Shown: positions 24,680 through 34,471 of the stretch, in pieces
How the letters are laid out: every line of letters starts with the position of its first letter
Numbering within the stretch: position 1 is the first letter of the stretch
From: Alkalihalobacillus pseudalcaliphilus
Lineage (GTDB): Bacteria; Bacillota; Bacilli; Bacillales; Bacillaceae_D
NCBI RefSeq assembly: GCF_028610675.1
Contig: NZ_JAQQWS010000019.1
Span: forward strand, 1-50,335
Direction of reading: 5' to 3'
DNA: 50,335 nucleotides
Notes under the pieces: generated by a model
The model's database searches: none
What the model saw: only the letters and a program-made list of their open reading frames with translations
Told to the model about the DNA's origin: nothing
Program-made: the position numbers and the translations under genes

Positions 24680-26941
24680 TCACTTGATAGACCTCATGCG
24701 AGCTCTCTGTAAAGGAAACCACCAGTTCCAATCACCTAAAAGTTTCATAGTCGCCGGGACTAATACCAAACGGACAATGGTTGCATCTAGTGCAATTGCA
24801 AAGGCCATTCCTAAGCCTAATTGTTGCATAGGTAACACCCCTGCAAATGCAAACGACCCAAACACAGCCACCATAATCATCGCTGCACCAGAAATCATTG
24901 GTGCTGTTTTTTCTAATCCTAATGCGACACTTTCCTCATTAGTCACTCCTTTCGAATATTCCTCTTGAACTCGGCTCAATAAAAATACTTCGTAATCTGT
25001 ATTTAAGCTAAATAATAACCCTAGCAACAATATAGGAATAAAGCTTTGGATAAATCCAAAATCTCCAAATCCCAAAATCTCTGCGCCCCACCCCCACTGA
25101 AATACGGCCACAAGCACTCCATACGTAGCACCTAGAGAAAGGATATTCATAACGATAGCTTTAATGGGTAGAAGTAAACTTTTAAACGTCAACACAAGGA
25201 TAATAAATAATAATATTAAAGTAAACGCTAAAACAACAGGTAAACTATCATTCAATGATTGGCTTGTATCCATACCCTCTGCTGTTTCTCCACCAACAAA
25301 CACATCCCAACCCTCGCTTGTAGAAAAATCCTTACGTATCTGTTGGACAATGGCTCGGTTCACCTCACTAGAGGCATAATCATTTGAGATAACATCAAAT
25401 ATCATCACATTTTTATTTTCTCCAAGGGATCGATTGATCATCATCCATTCGTCGTTTGATAAGAGCGACTGATTTTCTGATAAGATCGAGCTGAGCATGC
25501 CCATATCTATATCATTAAAAAGGGAGAAAAGAGAATTTACTTCTTCAACATTTGTTATTTCCTCTAATTGCTGGTTTAGTATTTGAAGTTGTGTGAGTGA
25601 TTCTTGATTCGTTAAATCTCCGTCCTTTACAGAGACAACAACTTGAATGGGGGAGGCGTAACCTAGACCAAATCCATCTTCTAACATACTTATCCCATTA
25701 CGAAGCTCTGTCTCTTCAGGAAGCATACGCGAATCTGGTGTAGATACTTCAAGCTCAAGTGCTGGCCAAGCTAAAACGATTAAAAAGGCAAATGCACCTG
25801 CAAAATACAATACTGGACGCTTCATGACCCTATGAGCAAGACGGTACCACCTTCCTTGTTCCACTTGTTTCATATGTGTCGACTTATACGAAATCGATAG
25901 AGCATTTATCTTTGTTCCTAAAATAGCTAAAAAAGCAGGTAACAACGATAAACTAGTTAACATTAAAAAGAAAACGACAACGATGACTCCCAAAGCAATA
26001 GAGCGAACAGCTGCAATATCAATGAACAAAATAGCAGACATTGAACCGATAATGGTTAATGCTGAGAATAAAATAGCGTGCCCGGCCTTCCCCATGGTCT
26101 CAACAACTGCCTCTAAAGGGTTCGTATTTATCCCTCTTAATTGCTCACGATACCTCTTCACAAATATAAGCGAAAAATCAATCCCTACACCAATGCCCAA
26201 CATCAAGGCTGCATCAAGAACAAATACAGATAACTCCATACCTTGGGAAATAAAAAATAGAACGCCAAGAGACGCTATTATTGAAGCCCCCGATAAAAGA
26301 AGAGGAGTTAGTGAAGAAACTACCGAGCGGAACACAAGAAGTAAGACTAGGATGATGATAGGTAATGCATACAAATGTGCTTTTTCTAGACCTGCTTGAC
26401 TTAATTGATTTATCTCCCCCCAAAAAGCAGGCGTGCCTAAAATTGTTACCTCAAAGCCTTCCATTTGAAGGGATTCGGTTAAAGACTTTTGAATATCTGG
26501 CAAAACCTTCTGAGCAAATCCTTCGTCAACATTCATCTCAATAAAACCAATACTCGTCTGGAGATCATTTGAAACAAAATAATCTTTCAATCCATCTTCA
26601 GCATCTATCCACGTATATACATTATTTATCTCCTTTTCCTTTAACAAAGAGGCTGACACTTGCTTCAATGCTTCTGTAAATTCAAGTGAACCAACTTCAT
26701 AGTGGTTATGATTGATTACAAATGTTAACGATGTTGCATCTCTTGATTCAAATTCTTCAGAAATTAGTTGATAAGCTTGTTGGGAGTCAGAACCAGGGAC
26801 AGCCCACCCTCCCCCTGTTAACCTTTCACCAACCTGTGTCGCGTAATAACCACCAAAAACAAGAACAATAACCCAAAGACTCATAACCACCCATCTGTAT
26901 GTAACTATCCACCTAGCTATTTTCGTTAAGATTTGTTCCAT
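24680..26941 (-). CDS. MMPL/RND-family transporter
   Basis: The protein has 753 residues with two homologous halves, each made of one membrane helix, a large external domain and five more helices (twelve in all). The MMPL motifs are ALMLGIGVGIDFSLIFVKRY in the first half and LFSLNTDYEVFLLSRVQEEY in the second; the acidic residues in these are the proton-relay positions. Related Bacillus proteins are YdfJ/YdgH. It probably exports lipids, antimicrobial peptides or drugs. The start ATG 26941 follows AAGGGGG; the open frame extends 18 codons further but has no ribosome site. It is the first gene of a likely three-gene unit with the two-component system. Confidence 0.85.
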   Translation of the reverse strand: MEQILTKIARWIVTYRWVVMSLWVIVLVFGGYYATQVGERLTGGGWAVPGSDSQQAYQLISEEFESRDATSLTFVINHNHYEVGSLEFTEALKQVSASLLKEKEINNVYTWIDAEDGLKDYFVSNDLQTSIGFIEMNVDEGFAQKVLPDIQKSLTESLQMEGFEVTILGTPAFWGEINQLSQAGLEKAHLYALPIIILVLLLVFRSVVSSLTPLLLSGASIIASLGVLFFISQGMELSVFVLDAALMLGIGVGIDFSLIFVKRYREQLRGINTNPLEAVVETMGKAGHAILFSALTIIGSMSAILFIDIAAVRSIALGVIVVVFFLMLTSLSLLPAFLAILGTKINALSISYKSTHMKQVEQGRWYRLAHRVMKRPVLYFAGAFAFLIVLAWPALELEVSTPDSRMLPEETELRNGISMLEDGFGLGYASPIQVVVSVKDGDLTNQESLTQLQILNQQLEEITNVEEVNSLFSLFNDIDMGMLSSILSENQSLLSNDEWMMINRSLGENKNVMIFDVISNDYASSEVNRAIVQQIRKDFSTSEGWDVFVGGETAEGMDTSQSLNDSLPVVLAFTLILLFIILVLTFKSLLLPIKAIVMNILSLGATYGVLVAVFQWGWGAEILGFGDFGFIQSFIPILLLGLLFSLNTDYEVFLLSRVQEEYSKGVTNEESVALGLEKTAPMISGAAMIMVAVFGSFAFAGVLPMQQLGLGMAFAIALDATIVRLVLVPATMKLLGDWNWWFPLQRARMRSIK

Positions 26942-27097
26942 TATGCAAATATCCCCCTTTAGAAAATTTCGCTTACCCGGATATTTTAGTAGCACAATCT
27001 AATCATTCTATAAAAAAAATCTTAACTTTCTCTTAAATATAATGAACCATTTAATTTTTTACCCTACTTATCTTCCATACGAGACTACTTCAGACCG

Positions 27098-27304
27098 CTA
27101 TCTTATAATTAGGGAAAAAATTGTTGTTCGACTGTAAAAGTGATGATGTAGCATCGCTAATATGTGGACTTCAATCTTTTCATCATTCACAATGAAAAGA
27201 TTTGAGCGTTGCCCGTTGTATATGTTCTCATACCTACACTTTTTTAGTAATGTCTTACAACTAAAGGAAACTACTACAAGTGATATAATGCGTAGTTCCA
27301 CCAA
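27098..27304 (-). CDS. Possible small protein (68 aa), doubtful
   Basis: A good AGGAGGGAG lies 8-9 nt before a GTG/TTG start, and the frame is 68 codons long: a hydrophobic N-terminus (IISLVVVSFSCKTLL) then a mixed region (QRSNLFIVNDEKIEVHILAM). I recognise no family. The ribosome site is the main support; codon quality is ambiguous. The rest of 26942-27563 holds the two hairpins listed separately. Confidence 0.3.
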   Translation of the reverse strand: MVELRIISLVVVSFSCKTLLKKCRYENIYNGQRSNLFIVNDEKIEVHILAMLHHHFYSRTTIFSLIIR

Positions 27305-27396
27305 TACTCCCTCCTAGATAACCCCTTGATTGTGTCTAATAAATAATAAAACCTATTAAATCGCTATTAATCTACCGAAACTTATATAATCAACTA

Positions 27397-27428
27397 AAAA
27401 GACTAGCTTTTTAAAGAGCTAGCCTTTT
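27397..27428. terminator. Stem-loop terminator (bidirectional)
   Basis: AAAAGACTAGCT (27397-27408) pairs with AGCTAGCCTTTT (27417-27428) with one mismatch. A- and T-runs are on both flanks. There is no obvious upstream gene on the forward strand, so its client is unclear. Confidence 0.65.
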
Positions 27429-27468
27429 TATGTGAGAGTTAGTATAAAATATACATAAATACAATTAA

Positions 27469-27506
27469 ATCCGATGATATTTTTCATTTAAAAAATATCA
27501 TCGGAT
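27469..27506. terminator. 16-bp perfect AT-rich stem-loop
   Basis: ATCCGATGATATTTTT (27469-27484) is the exact complement of 27491-27506 around a 6-nt loop. It lies about 60 bp downstream of the stop of the reverse-strand gene at 27564 and is the best terminator candidate for that gene. Confidence 0.6.
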
Positions 27507-27563
27507 CTTGAAGAGTTGAGATTTGGCTTGTCCTAAACTTTTATAGTTTACGTGTAGCCCCTA

Positions 27564-27839
27564 TCATTTTTTATCCTCAAACGTAACACCTTGAGACCGA
27601 TAATGAATCTTAACGTTCGTCACTAATTCTTTGGCTCCTGACTTGACTGCTTTCTTCTGAATATCATTCAACAGATTCATAACAGAGTCAAAATCACCTT
27701 CTACCACTGTTTCAAGGGGACCTACCACGTATCGAAGTCCTGATTCTTCAATGACTTCAAGTGAATTTTTTATAATTCCATCTGTATAATCCTCTTTCTG
27801 ATTAGGTAATAATTGAATTCCAGCTAACACAGTTGGCAT
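27564..27839 (-). CDS. MTH1187/YqgV-like thiamine-binding-fold protein (DUF77)
   Basis: The protein has 91 residues, with LAGIQLLPNQKEDYTDGIIK, SGLRYVVGPLETVVEGDFDS and VTNVKIHYRSQGVTFEDK. This is the small ferredoxin-like MTH1187/UPF0045 family, in which some members bind thiamine or hydroxymethylpyrimidine. GAGGAGG precedes the ATG. It lies 83 bp downstream of a RibD-like reductase on the same strand. A role in vitamin handling is inferred from the fold only. Confidence 0.75.
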   Translation of the reverse strand: MPTVLAGIQLLPNQKEDYTDGIIKNSLEVIEESGLRYVVGPLETVVEGDFDSVMNLLNDIQKKAVKSGAKELVTNVKIHYRSQGVTFEDKK

Positions 27840-27922
27840 CGTTTTTCCTCCTCATCAAGTTGATTTAACATGATAATTATCTCTTTCCCTCTTTTAAATT
27901 TAATAAACCAAATCTCTACAAA

Positions 27923-28468
27923 CTACCTATTAGTTGATTTCACAATATAATGTAGCTCTACAAATTGGTTAAAGGTTTGAACACCTTTTAACTCCAAATC
28001 TACTTGATAGTCTCCTTTCTGAAAAAGTGGTATACCAGAGCCAATCAATTTCGGTGCTACTGTCATGATCACTTCATCGATTAACCCTTTTTCTAAAAAG
28101 GTTGCTACTAATTCACCGCCGCCCACTAACCAAATTCTTTCTCCAGGCTGTTCTTTTAACTTTTGCACAAAACTTTCAACATCTTCGTTTATGAAGTGTG
28201 TATGCTCAAGGTCCTTCCTATCTGTTCGGTTAAAGACATAACTTGCTTTGTCTGAGTAAGGATATTCTTTTACATCATCGGCCTTTAAAATCCAATCATA
28301 TGTTTTCCTACCCATTAACACCGTATCAATAGTCGAGTAAAAATCTGAGATACCATTATCTCCTTCTCCCTCTACTTCAAAAAGCCAATCTAACTGCTCA
28401 TCCTCTGTGGCAATATAACCATCTAAGCTTGTTGCAATGAATAAAACAATATTTCGATTATGCCGCAT
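27923..28468 (-). CDS. Dihydrofolate reductase-fold protein (RibD C-terminal/YwjB-like)
   Basis: The protein has about 181 residues. The pattern is IVLFIATSLDGYIATEDEQL at the N-terminus, then TVLMGRKTYDWIL, then the NADPH loop RIWLVGGGELVATFLEKGLI, then DEVIMTVAPKLIGSGIPLF. These are the marks of RibD_C/YwjB reductases. It is not the housekeeping FolA (no typical W-substrate loop). AAGAGGTGG before ATG 28468 supports the start over the longer open frame. The substrate is unknown. Confidence 0.8.
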   Translation of the reverse strand: MRHNRNIVLFIATSLDGYIATEDEQLDWLFEVEGEGDNGISDFYSTIDTVLMGRKTYDWILKADDVKEYPYSDKASYVFNRTDRKDLEHTHFINEDVESFVQKLKEQPGERIWLVGGGELVATFLEKGLIDEVIMTVAPKLIGSGIPLFQKGDYQVDLELKGVQTFNQFVELHYIVKSTNR

Positions 28469-28645
28469 TTTTTCCACCTCTTTCACTTCGTATCTTTCCA
28501 TGATAATCGGTAAATATGACAGCTCTTGTCATATTTCATCAACTATTTCTGCCTCTCACTAATAAGCATCCAACGTCTAGATACACAGTTAACAATCAGA
28601 CACCTTCTAATAAAAGCACATACCCCGGCTCGAAAAAAGGAGATA

Positions 28646-28706
28646 TAAAAAAGGAAGCAAGTGAGCAAGACTAATTCTAAGTAGTCTCTTCAACAATTGC
28701 TTCCTT
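28646..28706 (-). terminator. Terminator of the uvrA-like gene
   Basis: On the reverse strand AAGGAAGCAA (28706-28697) pairs with TTGCTTCCTT (28660-28651), with an inner AGACTA/TAGTCT stem. A run of Ts follows (28650-28645). Confidence 0.8.
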
Positions 28707-28720
28707 TGTCTTATATTTAA

Positions 28721-31153
28721 TTACAAATATCGACCTGTCACCGATTGCGTATTTTCTCTAATCGTACTTGGTGTACCTTCAGCGATGATTTGCCCACCCT
28801 TTACTCCACCTTCAGGTCCTAAATCAATGACCCAATCACTTGCATGAATCATACGAATATTATGCTCCACCATAATAATGGAGTTACCTTTTTCGATTAA
28901 TCGATTAAATAACTCGATCAAATATTGGATGTCATAAGGATGTAAACCCGTGGAGGGCTCATCTAAAAGGAATAACGTCTTTTGTTTAGTTTTCTTCATC
29001 AGAGAAGTCGATAGCTTCAAGCGTTGGCCCTCTCCACCTGACAATGTTGTTAATGACTGCCCCAACTTCAAATATCCTAATCCGATATCGGCTAATAACT
29101 GGAGGACCTTTTCGATTTTGGCTTCATCTTTAAAAACAGCTAAAGCTTCTTCAACAGAACACTCGAGACAATCATTAATGTTGTAACCTTGATAGGTGAT
29201 CGCCAGGATATTTTCTTTAAAACGTTTCCCTCTACACGTTGGGCAGACAACTTCCATATCATTAAAAAACAACATATTACTCATCACATATCCAAGACCT
29301 TCACATGTCTCACAACGACCGCCGTTCGTATTAAATGAGAAATGCTTCGCTGTCAGCCCTTGTTCTTTACTGCTTGCAAGCTTCGCAAAAACATTACGAA
29401 TATCTGTAAACACATTCGTATACGTTGCAATATTGGAACGTTTCATTTTCGTAATACTCGTTTGATTAATAATAATAACCTCTTCAAACTGTTCAAGACC
29501 CGTGACATGATCCATTTGCTCTCCGACAACATCAAAAATAAGCGAGGATTTTCCTGAACCCGACACACCCGTAACACTCACTAGTGTCTCGGTTGGAATA
29601 TCAACCGTTACTGAGTTCAAATTATGTCGTGTCGCTTCTTGAACGTGAATACTTGTTCCTCCATGAGAACGAACCTTTCCTTTTAGTTGACTTCGGTTTG
29701 ATACGTATTCTTTAATAAGGGATCGTTCATTTTCCATTAAATCCTCTAAAGAACCCGTTCCAATTAATTCTCCACCGAAGCGACCTGCTTTAGGGCCAAT
29801 TTCAATTAAGTAATCCGCTTCTCGCATCACATCCGTATTATGCTCAATCACAAGAACCGTGTTACCCTTATCTCTCAGTTCTTTCATTATTTTAATAATA
29901 CCTTCTGTATCTTTGGCGTGAAGGCTCGCTGTTGGTTCATCGATAATGTAGACAACATCGGTTAAATCTGAATCGAGGATAGCCGCTAGACGAATACGTT
30001 GACTTTCCCCACCAGATAAAGTGTTGGTTGCTCTTTCTAGTGTGAGATAGCCAAGGCCAAGCTTTTTAATCCTTTTAAGCTTTGTTTCAATATCCCGCAT
30101 ATAAACCTCAACAACAGCCCATTCTTCTTCGCTTAAATGCTGACGACAATCTTGAACCCAAGCATATAACTGATCTAAATCTAACATGGAAATTTCTGTA
30201 ATAGAGTGGTTGAGAACCAAGACTTGACGACTAGCCTCTTTCAATTTCGTGCCATGACAATCCGAACACGTATCACGATAGAAAAAGATATCTTCCTTGC
30301 CCATATCACCATTTTTTTCTTGATATTTAAACCAAAGATTTGTCATGACACCTTGGAATTTACCAGCACTAACCGTTTTAGGCTCTTTTTTGTCGGTAAG
30401 GGCTTGTACCTCTACACTGCTTGTCCCAAATTTTAGTAATGCCCACTGTAACTCGTTAAAATCCTTAAGTGCTGTCTCTGCTTCTATCGGTACTCCATAA
30501 TAGTCAAGCGTACGTTTTATATTTTCGAGCTGATAGTCGAGGTATTGACCAACCCAAGGGGTAACGGCCCCTTGTTCAATGGACAAGTTCTTATCAAATA
30601 GAACGGTTTCGTCAATTTGGATGACTTCACCAATCCCTTTACACGTCGAGCAAGCCCCTTCCATTTTATTATAAGAAAAGTGACTTCTCGTCAGCTTTTT
30701 GTATGAATGATCACAATGAGGGCATATCTGAAACACAGTAAAAATACCATCTACAGTTTCAGTCACTTCGATGGCATGAATAGGATTCACTTTCTTTTCA
30801 CAATGGGGACATGCACGAATACCTAACTTCTCATAAATCATCCGTAGACTTGTATACATCGCCGTTTTTGTTCCAACCGTTGACCGTGGGTTAGACGAGG
30901 TCTCTTGCTGTCTCAAACTAATAGCAGGAGAAGCTCCACTTATGTGTGCTACCTTTGGTTTTTCAATTCCCTGCATACCCATTGCCTCTAAATACTGTCG
31001 TTGCGATTCATTAAATAGAATATCATGGGCAAGTGTTGATTTACCAGAACCAGAAACACCTGTTATCACCGTCAGCTTCCGTTTAGGTATTTTCACACTT
31101 ACTTCCTGCAAATTATGCTCATTCGCATGCTCAATATGTATCCACTCTGCCAT
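28721..31153 (-). CDS. UvrA-like ABC ATPase, short class (UvrA2/drug-resistance type)
   Basis: The protein has 810 residues, shorter than the 940-960 of housekeeping UvrA. It has two ABC modules: Walker A GVSGSGKSTL (about 33) and GVSGSGKSSLIF; signatures LSGGESQRIRLA and LSGGEGQRLKLS; Walker B VVYIIDEPTASLH and LFLLDEPSTGLH. Zinc modules are CPHCEKK...CPHC, CSTCKGIG, CETCEGLG...CPTCRGKR. The UvrB-interacting region is shortened. UvrA2 proteins are linked to tolerance of DNA-binding drugs or to unknown DNA repair. AAGGAGGG precedes the ATG; monocistronic with its own terminator. Confidence 0.85.
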   Translation of the reverse strand: MAEWIHIEHANEHNLQEVSVKIPKRKLTVITGVSGSGKSTLAHDILFNESQRQYLEAMGMQGIEKPKVAHISGASPAISLRQQETSSNPRSTVGTKTAMYTSLRMIYEKLGIRACPHCEKKVNPIHAIEVTETVDGIFTVFQICPHCDHSYKKLTRSHFSYNKMEGACSTCKGIGEVIQIDETVLFDKNLSIEQGAVTPWVGQYLDYQLENIKRTLDYYGVPIEAETALKDFNELQWALLKFGTSSVEVQALTDKKEPKTVSAGKFQGVMTNLWFKYQEKNGDMGKEDIFFYRDTCSDCHGTKLKEASRQVLVLNHSITEISMLDLDQLYAWVQDCRQHLSEEEWAVVEVYMRDIETKLKRIKKLGLGYLTLERATNTLSGGESQRIRLAAILDSDLTDVVYIIDEPTASLHAKDTEGIIKIMKELRDKGNTVLVIEHNTDVMREADYLIEIGPKAGRFGGELIGTGSLEDLMENERSLIKEYVSNRSQLKGKVRSHGGTSIHVQEATRHNLNSVTVDIPTETLVSVTGVSGSGKSSLIFDVVGEQMDHVTGLEQFEEVIIINQTSITKMKRSNIATYTNVFTDIRNVFAKLASSKEQGLTAKHFSFNTNGGRCETCEGLGYVMSNMLFFNDMEVVCPTCRGKRFKENILAITYQGYNINDCLECSVEEALAVFKDEAKIEKVLQLLADIGLGYLKLGQSLTTLSGGEGQRLKLSTSLMKKTKQKTLFLLDEPSTGLHPYDIQYLIELFNRLIEKGNSIIMVEHNIRMIHASDWVIDLGPEGGVKGGQIIAEGTPSTIRENTQSVTGRYL

Positions 31154-31257
31154 CTCAAAACCCTCCTTCTTTTCTTGGGAAAAGTATTATACCTTTTAGA
31201 ATAGGAAGATGCAAGCTGATTTTTGAACGAACATACAGTGAGGAACTCTTTCTTTGA

Positions 31258-31573
31258 CAAAAATAAATGAATAAAGTGATGGAGCCCATTAAAGAGTTTC
31301 ACCACCGGTGCTACACTTGATAAAGATATAAAATTCCATTGTGGAACGACTATTTTAATGACCATCGCCACCAACACAAAACAAAACTGAGAACGGAAAA
31401 GTAAATACTAAGAAGTTAAAATCATTCATAAAAAATGTTAGCCCGTAAAAAGGTGTGATGAGAAATAGAATCGATGGAATTAACCATGATAAATCAACAG
31501 AGCCTGGAATAAATGCAAATTCAGACAATAAAAGCCCAGCCTCTACGGACTGAACTCCTTTAACCTGACTCAC
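31258..31573 (-). other. Gene-poor stretch with a hydrophobic ORF fragment and a possible decayed R1 copy
   Basis: The 31154-31582 interval has no convincing gene. A frame at 31355-31573 (72 codons) reads a hydrophobic segment (IPSILFLITPFYGLTFFMND) but lacks a good ribosome site and ends inside repeat-like DNA, so it may be a gene remnant. At 31258-31380, TTAAAGAGTTTCACCACC and CATCGCCACCAACAC resemble R1 core blocks in weak form. Confidence 0.3.
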
Positions 31574-31582
31574 CCTTATGTT

Positions 31583-32071
31583 TTACACATAAAGGTCGAA
31601 CATATTCACTTCATAACCTAGCTGTTTCAAGTAATTAAAAAATTGACCGCGGTGATGGAAAAAGTGGGACACCTCTTCAATTAGCCAATGTGCTTGAGTT
31701 TCACCTTCATCTAAGTAAAATGGGGTTGTCTTTTTTGTTAAGAAATCCTCTTCTGATAGTGATAGCATAAACGACTTATACGTTTGAAAGCCTTCTTTCA
31801 TTGCTAGAATCAACTCATCAGCTGTTTCAAGACGGTCATATTTTCGTTCCAATTCCTTTATATACGCTTCGTCCTTCTCTTGGAAGATATGCAAATCTAC
31901 CTCTGGTATCGCGACAATATGTTTCACTAATTCTTGCAAGTTCCGCATATTTTCAGCAGGCTGATAAGTCCAATCCTTATCTTCTACCTTCTTTAGCAAA
32001 CCTTCCATCGAACGAATTCCAACTTCGATCTCATCCAACAACTTTATTCTTAAAAGTTCTGTTACATTCAT
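31583..32071 (-). CDS. DinB-family protein
   Basis: The protein has 162 residues forming a four-helix bundle typical of DinB/YfiT. Metal-ligand histidines are likely in LVKHIVAIPEVDLH and the C-terminal HHRGQFFNYLKQLGYEV segment, which is the family hallmark; the end is MFDLYV. The start ATG 32071 follows AGGGTG; the open frame continues upstream without a ribosome site. It is 85 bp downstream of a WYL regulator on the same strand, a common arrangement for stress-inducible enzymes. Members include bacillithiol- and mycothiol-dependent transferases; the substrate is unknown. A C-terminal remnant of a second DinB gene lies at 40664-40720. Confidence 0.8.
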   Translation of the reverse strand: MNVTELLRIKLLDEIEVGIRSMEGLLKKVEDKDWTYQPAENMRNLQELVKHIVAIPEVDLHIFQEKDEAYIKELERKYDRLETADELILAMKEGFQTYKSFMLSLSEEDFLTKKTTPFYLDEGETQAHWLIEEVSHFFHHRGQFFNYLKQLGYEVNMFDLYV

Positions 32072-32156
32072 CACATACACCCTCCCACCTAAGATTACAT
32101 TCATCCTAACACTCAATCGTGACATATTCTGTCAACATTAAAAAAGGTAAGTCCAC

Positions 32157-33101
32157 CTAATGATAAAGAACGTCCATTTTTTTTATTTTGTCTTTCATAT
32201 AAATAATGGCCTCCTGTGGCTCAATAATCTTGGCCCCAGAACCAAAATTCCAAATAAGATCAACAAAATAAGTAAGCTCAGAGCGAGGGATTTCTAATTG
32301 TAGAAAACCTGTCCCATCCTCTCTCCTCTCTACATGCCGATCCAAATCTACTTCTGACATCGCACGCCTAACCCCTTCTTTTGTTAACTCTACTAAAAAA
32401 TGAATAGGGCCTGTCGAACACGCTTCAGAATACAAAAGCCAATCCATAATAGAAGAATAAGGGAGCGATTGTTTTTCCTCATCAGTTCCAGCAGCTTTCT
32501 TAATACGGTCAGCCCGAAATAGCCTCACCTCTTGACGCAAGAAACAATAGGCAGGACAATACCAAAATCCATTGTGACTATACAAGCCAATCGGTTGGAT
32601 GACTCTCTCCCCTACACCGCTTTGGCTATCATATTCAATCTTCAAAGCACTTTGATCGACAGCCGCATGAACAATTAACTCTAAATAATTAGCTGACTGA
32701 ACACGGCTTGGATGCCAAAAAACAACGCGATCCTTCATGGAATCGATTCGCTTTTTGGCCTCTTGAGGTAAATACTGATAGAGCTTCTTTAAGACATAAC
32801 TCGTTTCCGTTTCAAAAGGCAACGACCCGATAAATTGTAATGATTGAAAAGCAAAATAAAGGGCAACTGCTTCACTTTCTTTTAAAACAACGGGCGGGAG
32901 CATCCTTTCATTCAAGACAAAATAGCCCCCATCCGCACCAACCTCCGAATAAAGCGGAACACCCAATGCACTTAGTTCATCCAAATCTCGTAGAATCGTC
33001 CGGTAAGATACCCCAAATTCCTCCGCTAACTCCCTCGCCTTAAATTTACGCTTTGCGTTCACAGTCATCATTAATTCGATTAATCGCTGTGTTTTGGACA
33101 T
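32157..33101 (-). CDS. HTH-WYL transcriptional regulator (YobV/YafY-like)
   Basis: The protein has 314 residues. The HTH_11 domain is SKTQRLIELMMTVNAKRKFK followed by ARELAEEFGVSYRTILRDLD, and the WYL domain is around residues 145-220 (IQPIGLYSHNGFWYCPAYCF then RLFRADRIKKA), with a WCX-like extension at the C-terminus. WYL regulators sense small ligands or nucleic acids. The gene lies upstream of the DinB gene on the same strand and is the likely regulator of it. The start is ATG 33101. Confidence 0.85.
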   Translation of the reverse strand: MSKTQRLIELMMTVNAKRKFKARELAEEFGVSYRTILRDLDELSALGVPLYSEVGADGGYFVLNERMLPPVVLKESEAVALYFAFQSLQFIGSLPFETETSYVLKKLYQYLPQEAKKRIDSMKDRVVFWHPSRVQSANYLELIVHAAVDQSALKIEYDSQSGVGERVIQPIGLYSHNGFWYCPAYCFLRQEVRLFRADRIKKAAGTDEEKQSLPYSSIMDWLLYSEACSTGPIHFLVELTKEGVRRAMSEVDLDRHVERREDGTGFLQLEIPRSELTYFVDLIWNFGSGAKIIEPQEAIIYMKDKIKKMDVLYH

Positions 33102-33267
33102 AGCTTTTCCTCCATAGAGTTAGTTATAATCATAATACCATCCATAGATTAGCTTGGATTATATTTGTTCTCTTCGAACCTATACCTACATATTCCTGCA
33201 AAAAAAAGAGCATTCTCTCATTCAGAATACCCCAAACTCATAATGATTATTGAACTCTACCGATTAG

Positions 33268-33685
33268 TTACTTCCATTCGTTCCTATCATAAACCTGTAC
33301 ATGCGGGCAACGTTTTTCTAATTCACTTAAAAACTTCCATTTATCATCCGGTAAAAATGAAATACTTTTGCGTGAGCTAGAACCCTACAATCATGACGTC
33401 TGAATAAGCCCTGTCTTCGCCCCACAGATGCCACATCCATTTTTGCCCTTCTAAGGAAGGCATATCGGCACCGATTACGGCGGATTTATGTTCATTTCCA
33501 ACCATGCCTCTATTAAGCTTAATTGCCTTTTTCCCCCAGTAAATTTGTTTAAAATCATCTTCCTTCACAACACTTGTGATTTCTTCAGGAACTTCTATCT
33601 TGGCATTAGCATCCTCAGCACGACAACCAATAACGAATAAAAAACACAATATTACGATAATTATTCTCACATGAGTAAACATCAT
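33268..33685 (-). pseudogene. Frameshifted lipoprotein (DUF4871-like)
   Basis: From ATG 33685 or the next ATG the frame shows a lipoprotein signal (IIIVILCFLFVIGC, lipobox VIGC) and MPSLEGQKWMWHLWGEDRAY, then stops after SDVMIVGF at 33377. Removing one G of the GGG just before the stop restores a coherent tail: IVGSSSRKSISFLPDDKWKF then LSELEKRCPHVQVYDRNEWK, ending at TAA 33268-33270. The joined protein is about 138 residues and looks complete. The QKWMWHLWG block resembles DUF4871. Either a true frameshift or an indel error in a short G-run. Confidence 0.65.
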
Positions 33686-33911
33686 AGCCCTCCTTTTATA
33701 TATAGAGACAAGTGAATCATCAAAGGGTTACATATGTGTTTATTTATTAAGTGATTAGAAGTTACACGAGTGTACAGCTTTATTATAGCAGCTGGGGTTC
33801 CGACTATTGTTCATACATTAGTACCTTTTTTATGGAACAAATAATTCCTAATCTAGCTCCACACGTTCTTTTAAGCTTTAGGGGTTAAGATAAGCCAGAA
33901 TATTTACGTGC

Positions 33912-34298
33912 CTATTCTTTCCTTTCATCTATTGAGTGTGGAATTTGCTGTTCAGCTTGCACTTTATGCTTATAATCGATATACCCTTGGTCGAATTTAG
34001 GATTAATATTCTCAAATTTACTCATAAGTTGACCCCACTTTTTATATTGATAAGTAAAGATCTCATTTCTTACAGCAGGATCGTTTTGTATGAAATCGAG
34101 CAAATCCTCTTCATCTTTGACATCAATTAATATCGCACCTCCTGAAAAGTCTTCAAAAGGGCCTGCAAATATAACATCTCCTTGCTCAAAGCGCTTCTGT
34201 ACATAAACAGCATGCTCAGGCATATGGGGTTGATCAGGTAGCCTTACATGCTCCAACCAGTTAACCCCTCTACTAAAAAGTATTAAATAGCGCATCGA
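33912..34298 (-). CDS. YciI-like protein
   Basis: The protein has 128 residues. It starts MRYLILFSRGVNWLE, has HAVYVQKRFEQGDVIFAGPF (the YCII core with His and the GPF motif) and FIQNDPAVRNEIFTYQYKKW, the dimer-forming ferredoxin-like fold. GAGGAGG lies 6 nt before ATG 34298. The family is rich in conserved His/Asp but no general reaction is known. It stands alone. Confidence 0.75.
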   Translation of the reverse strand, partial: SMRYLILFSRGVNWLEHVRLPDQPHMPEHAVYVQKRFEQGDVIFAGPFEDFSGGAILIDVKDEEDLLDFIQNDPAVRNEIFTYQYKKWGQLMSKFENINPKFDQGYIDYKHKVQAEQQIPHSIDERKE

Positions 34299-34471
34299 AT
34301 TCCTCCTCGAAATTAAGTTTGTGAAATTAATCACAAAATAAGTTTACGTGTAACCTCTAAACATGTCAATGATGTTAGTCACTCTGATAACTTGATTTAA
34401 CCTCAAATTCATCTACTGACCCTGCTTAGATTAACTATATTAATTAAAATGGAATTTATTTCTTTATAGCA

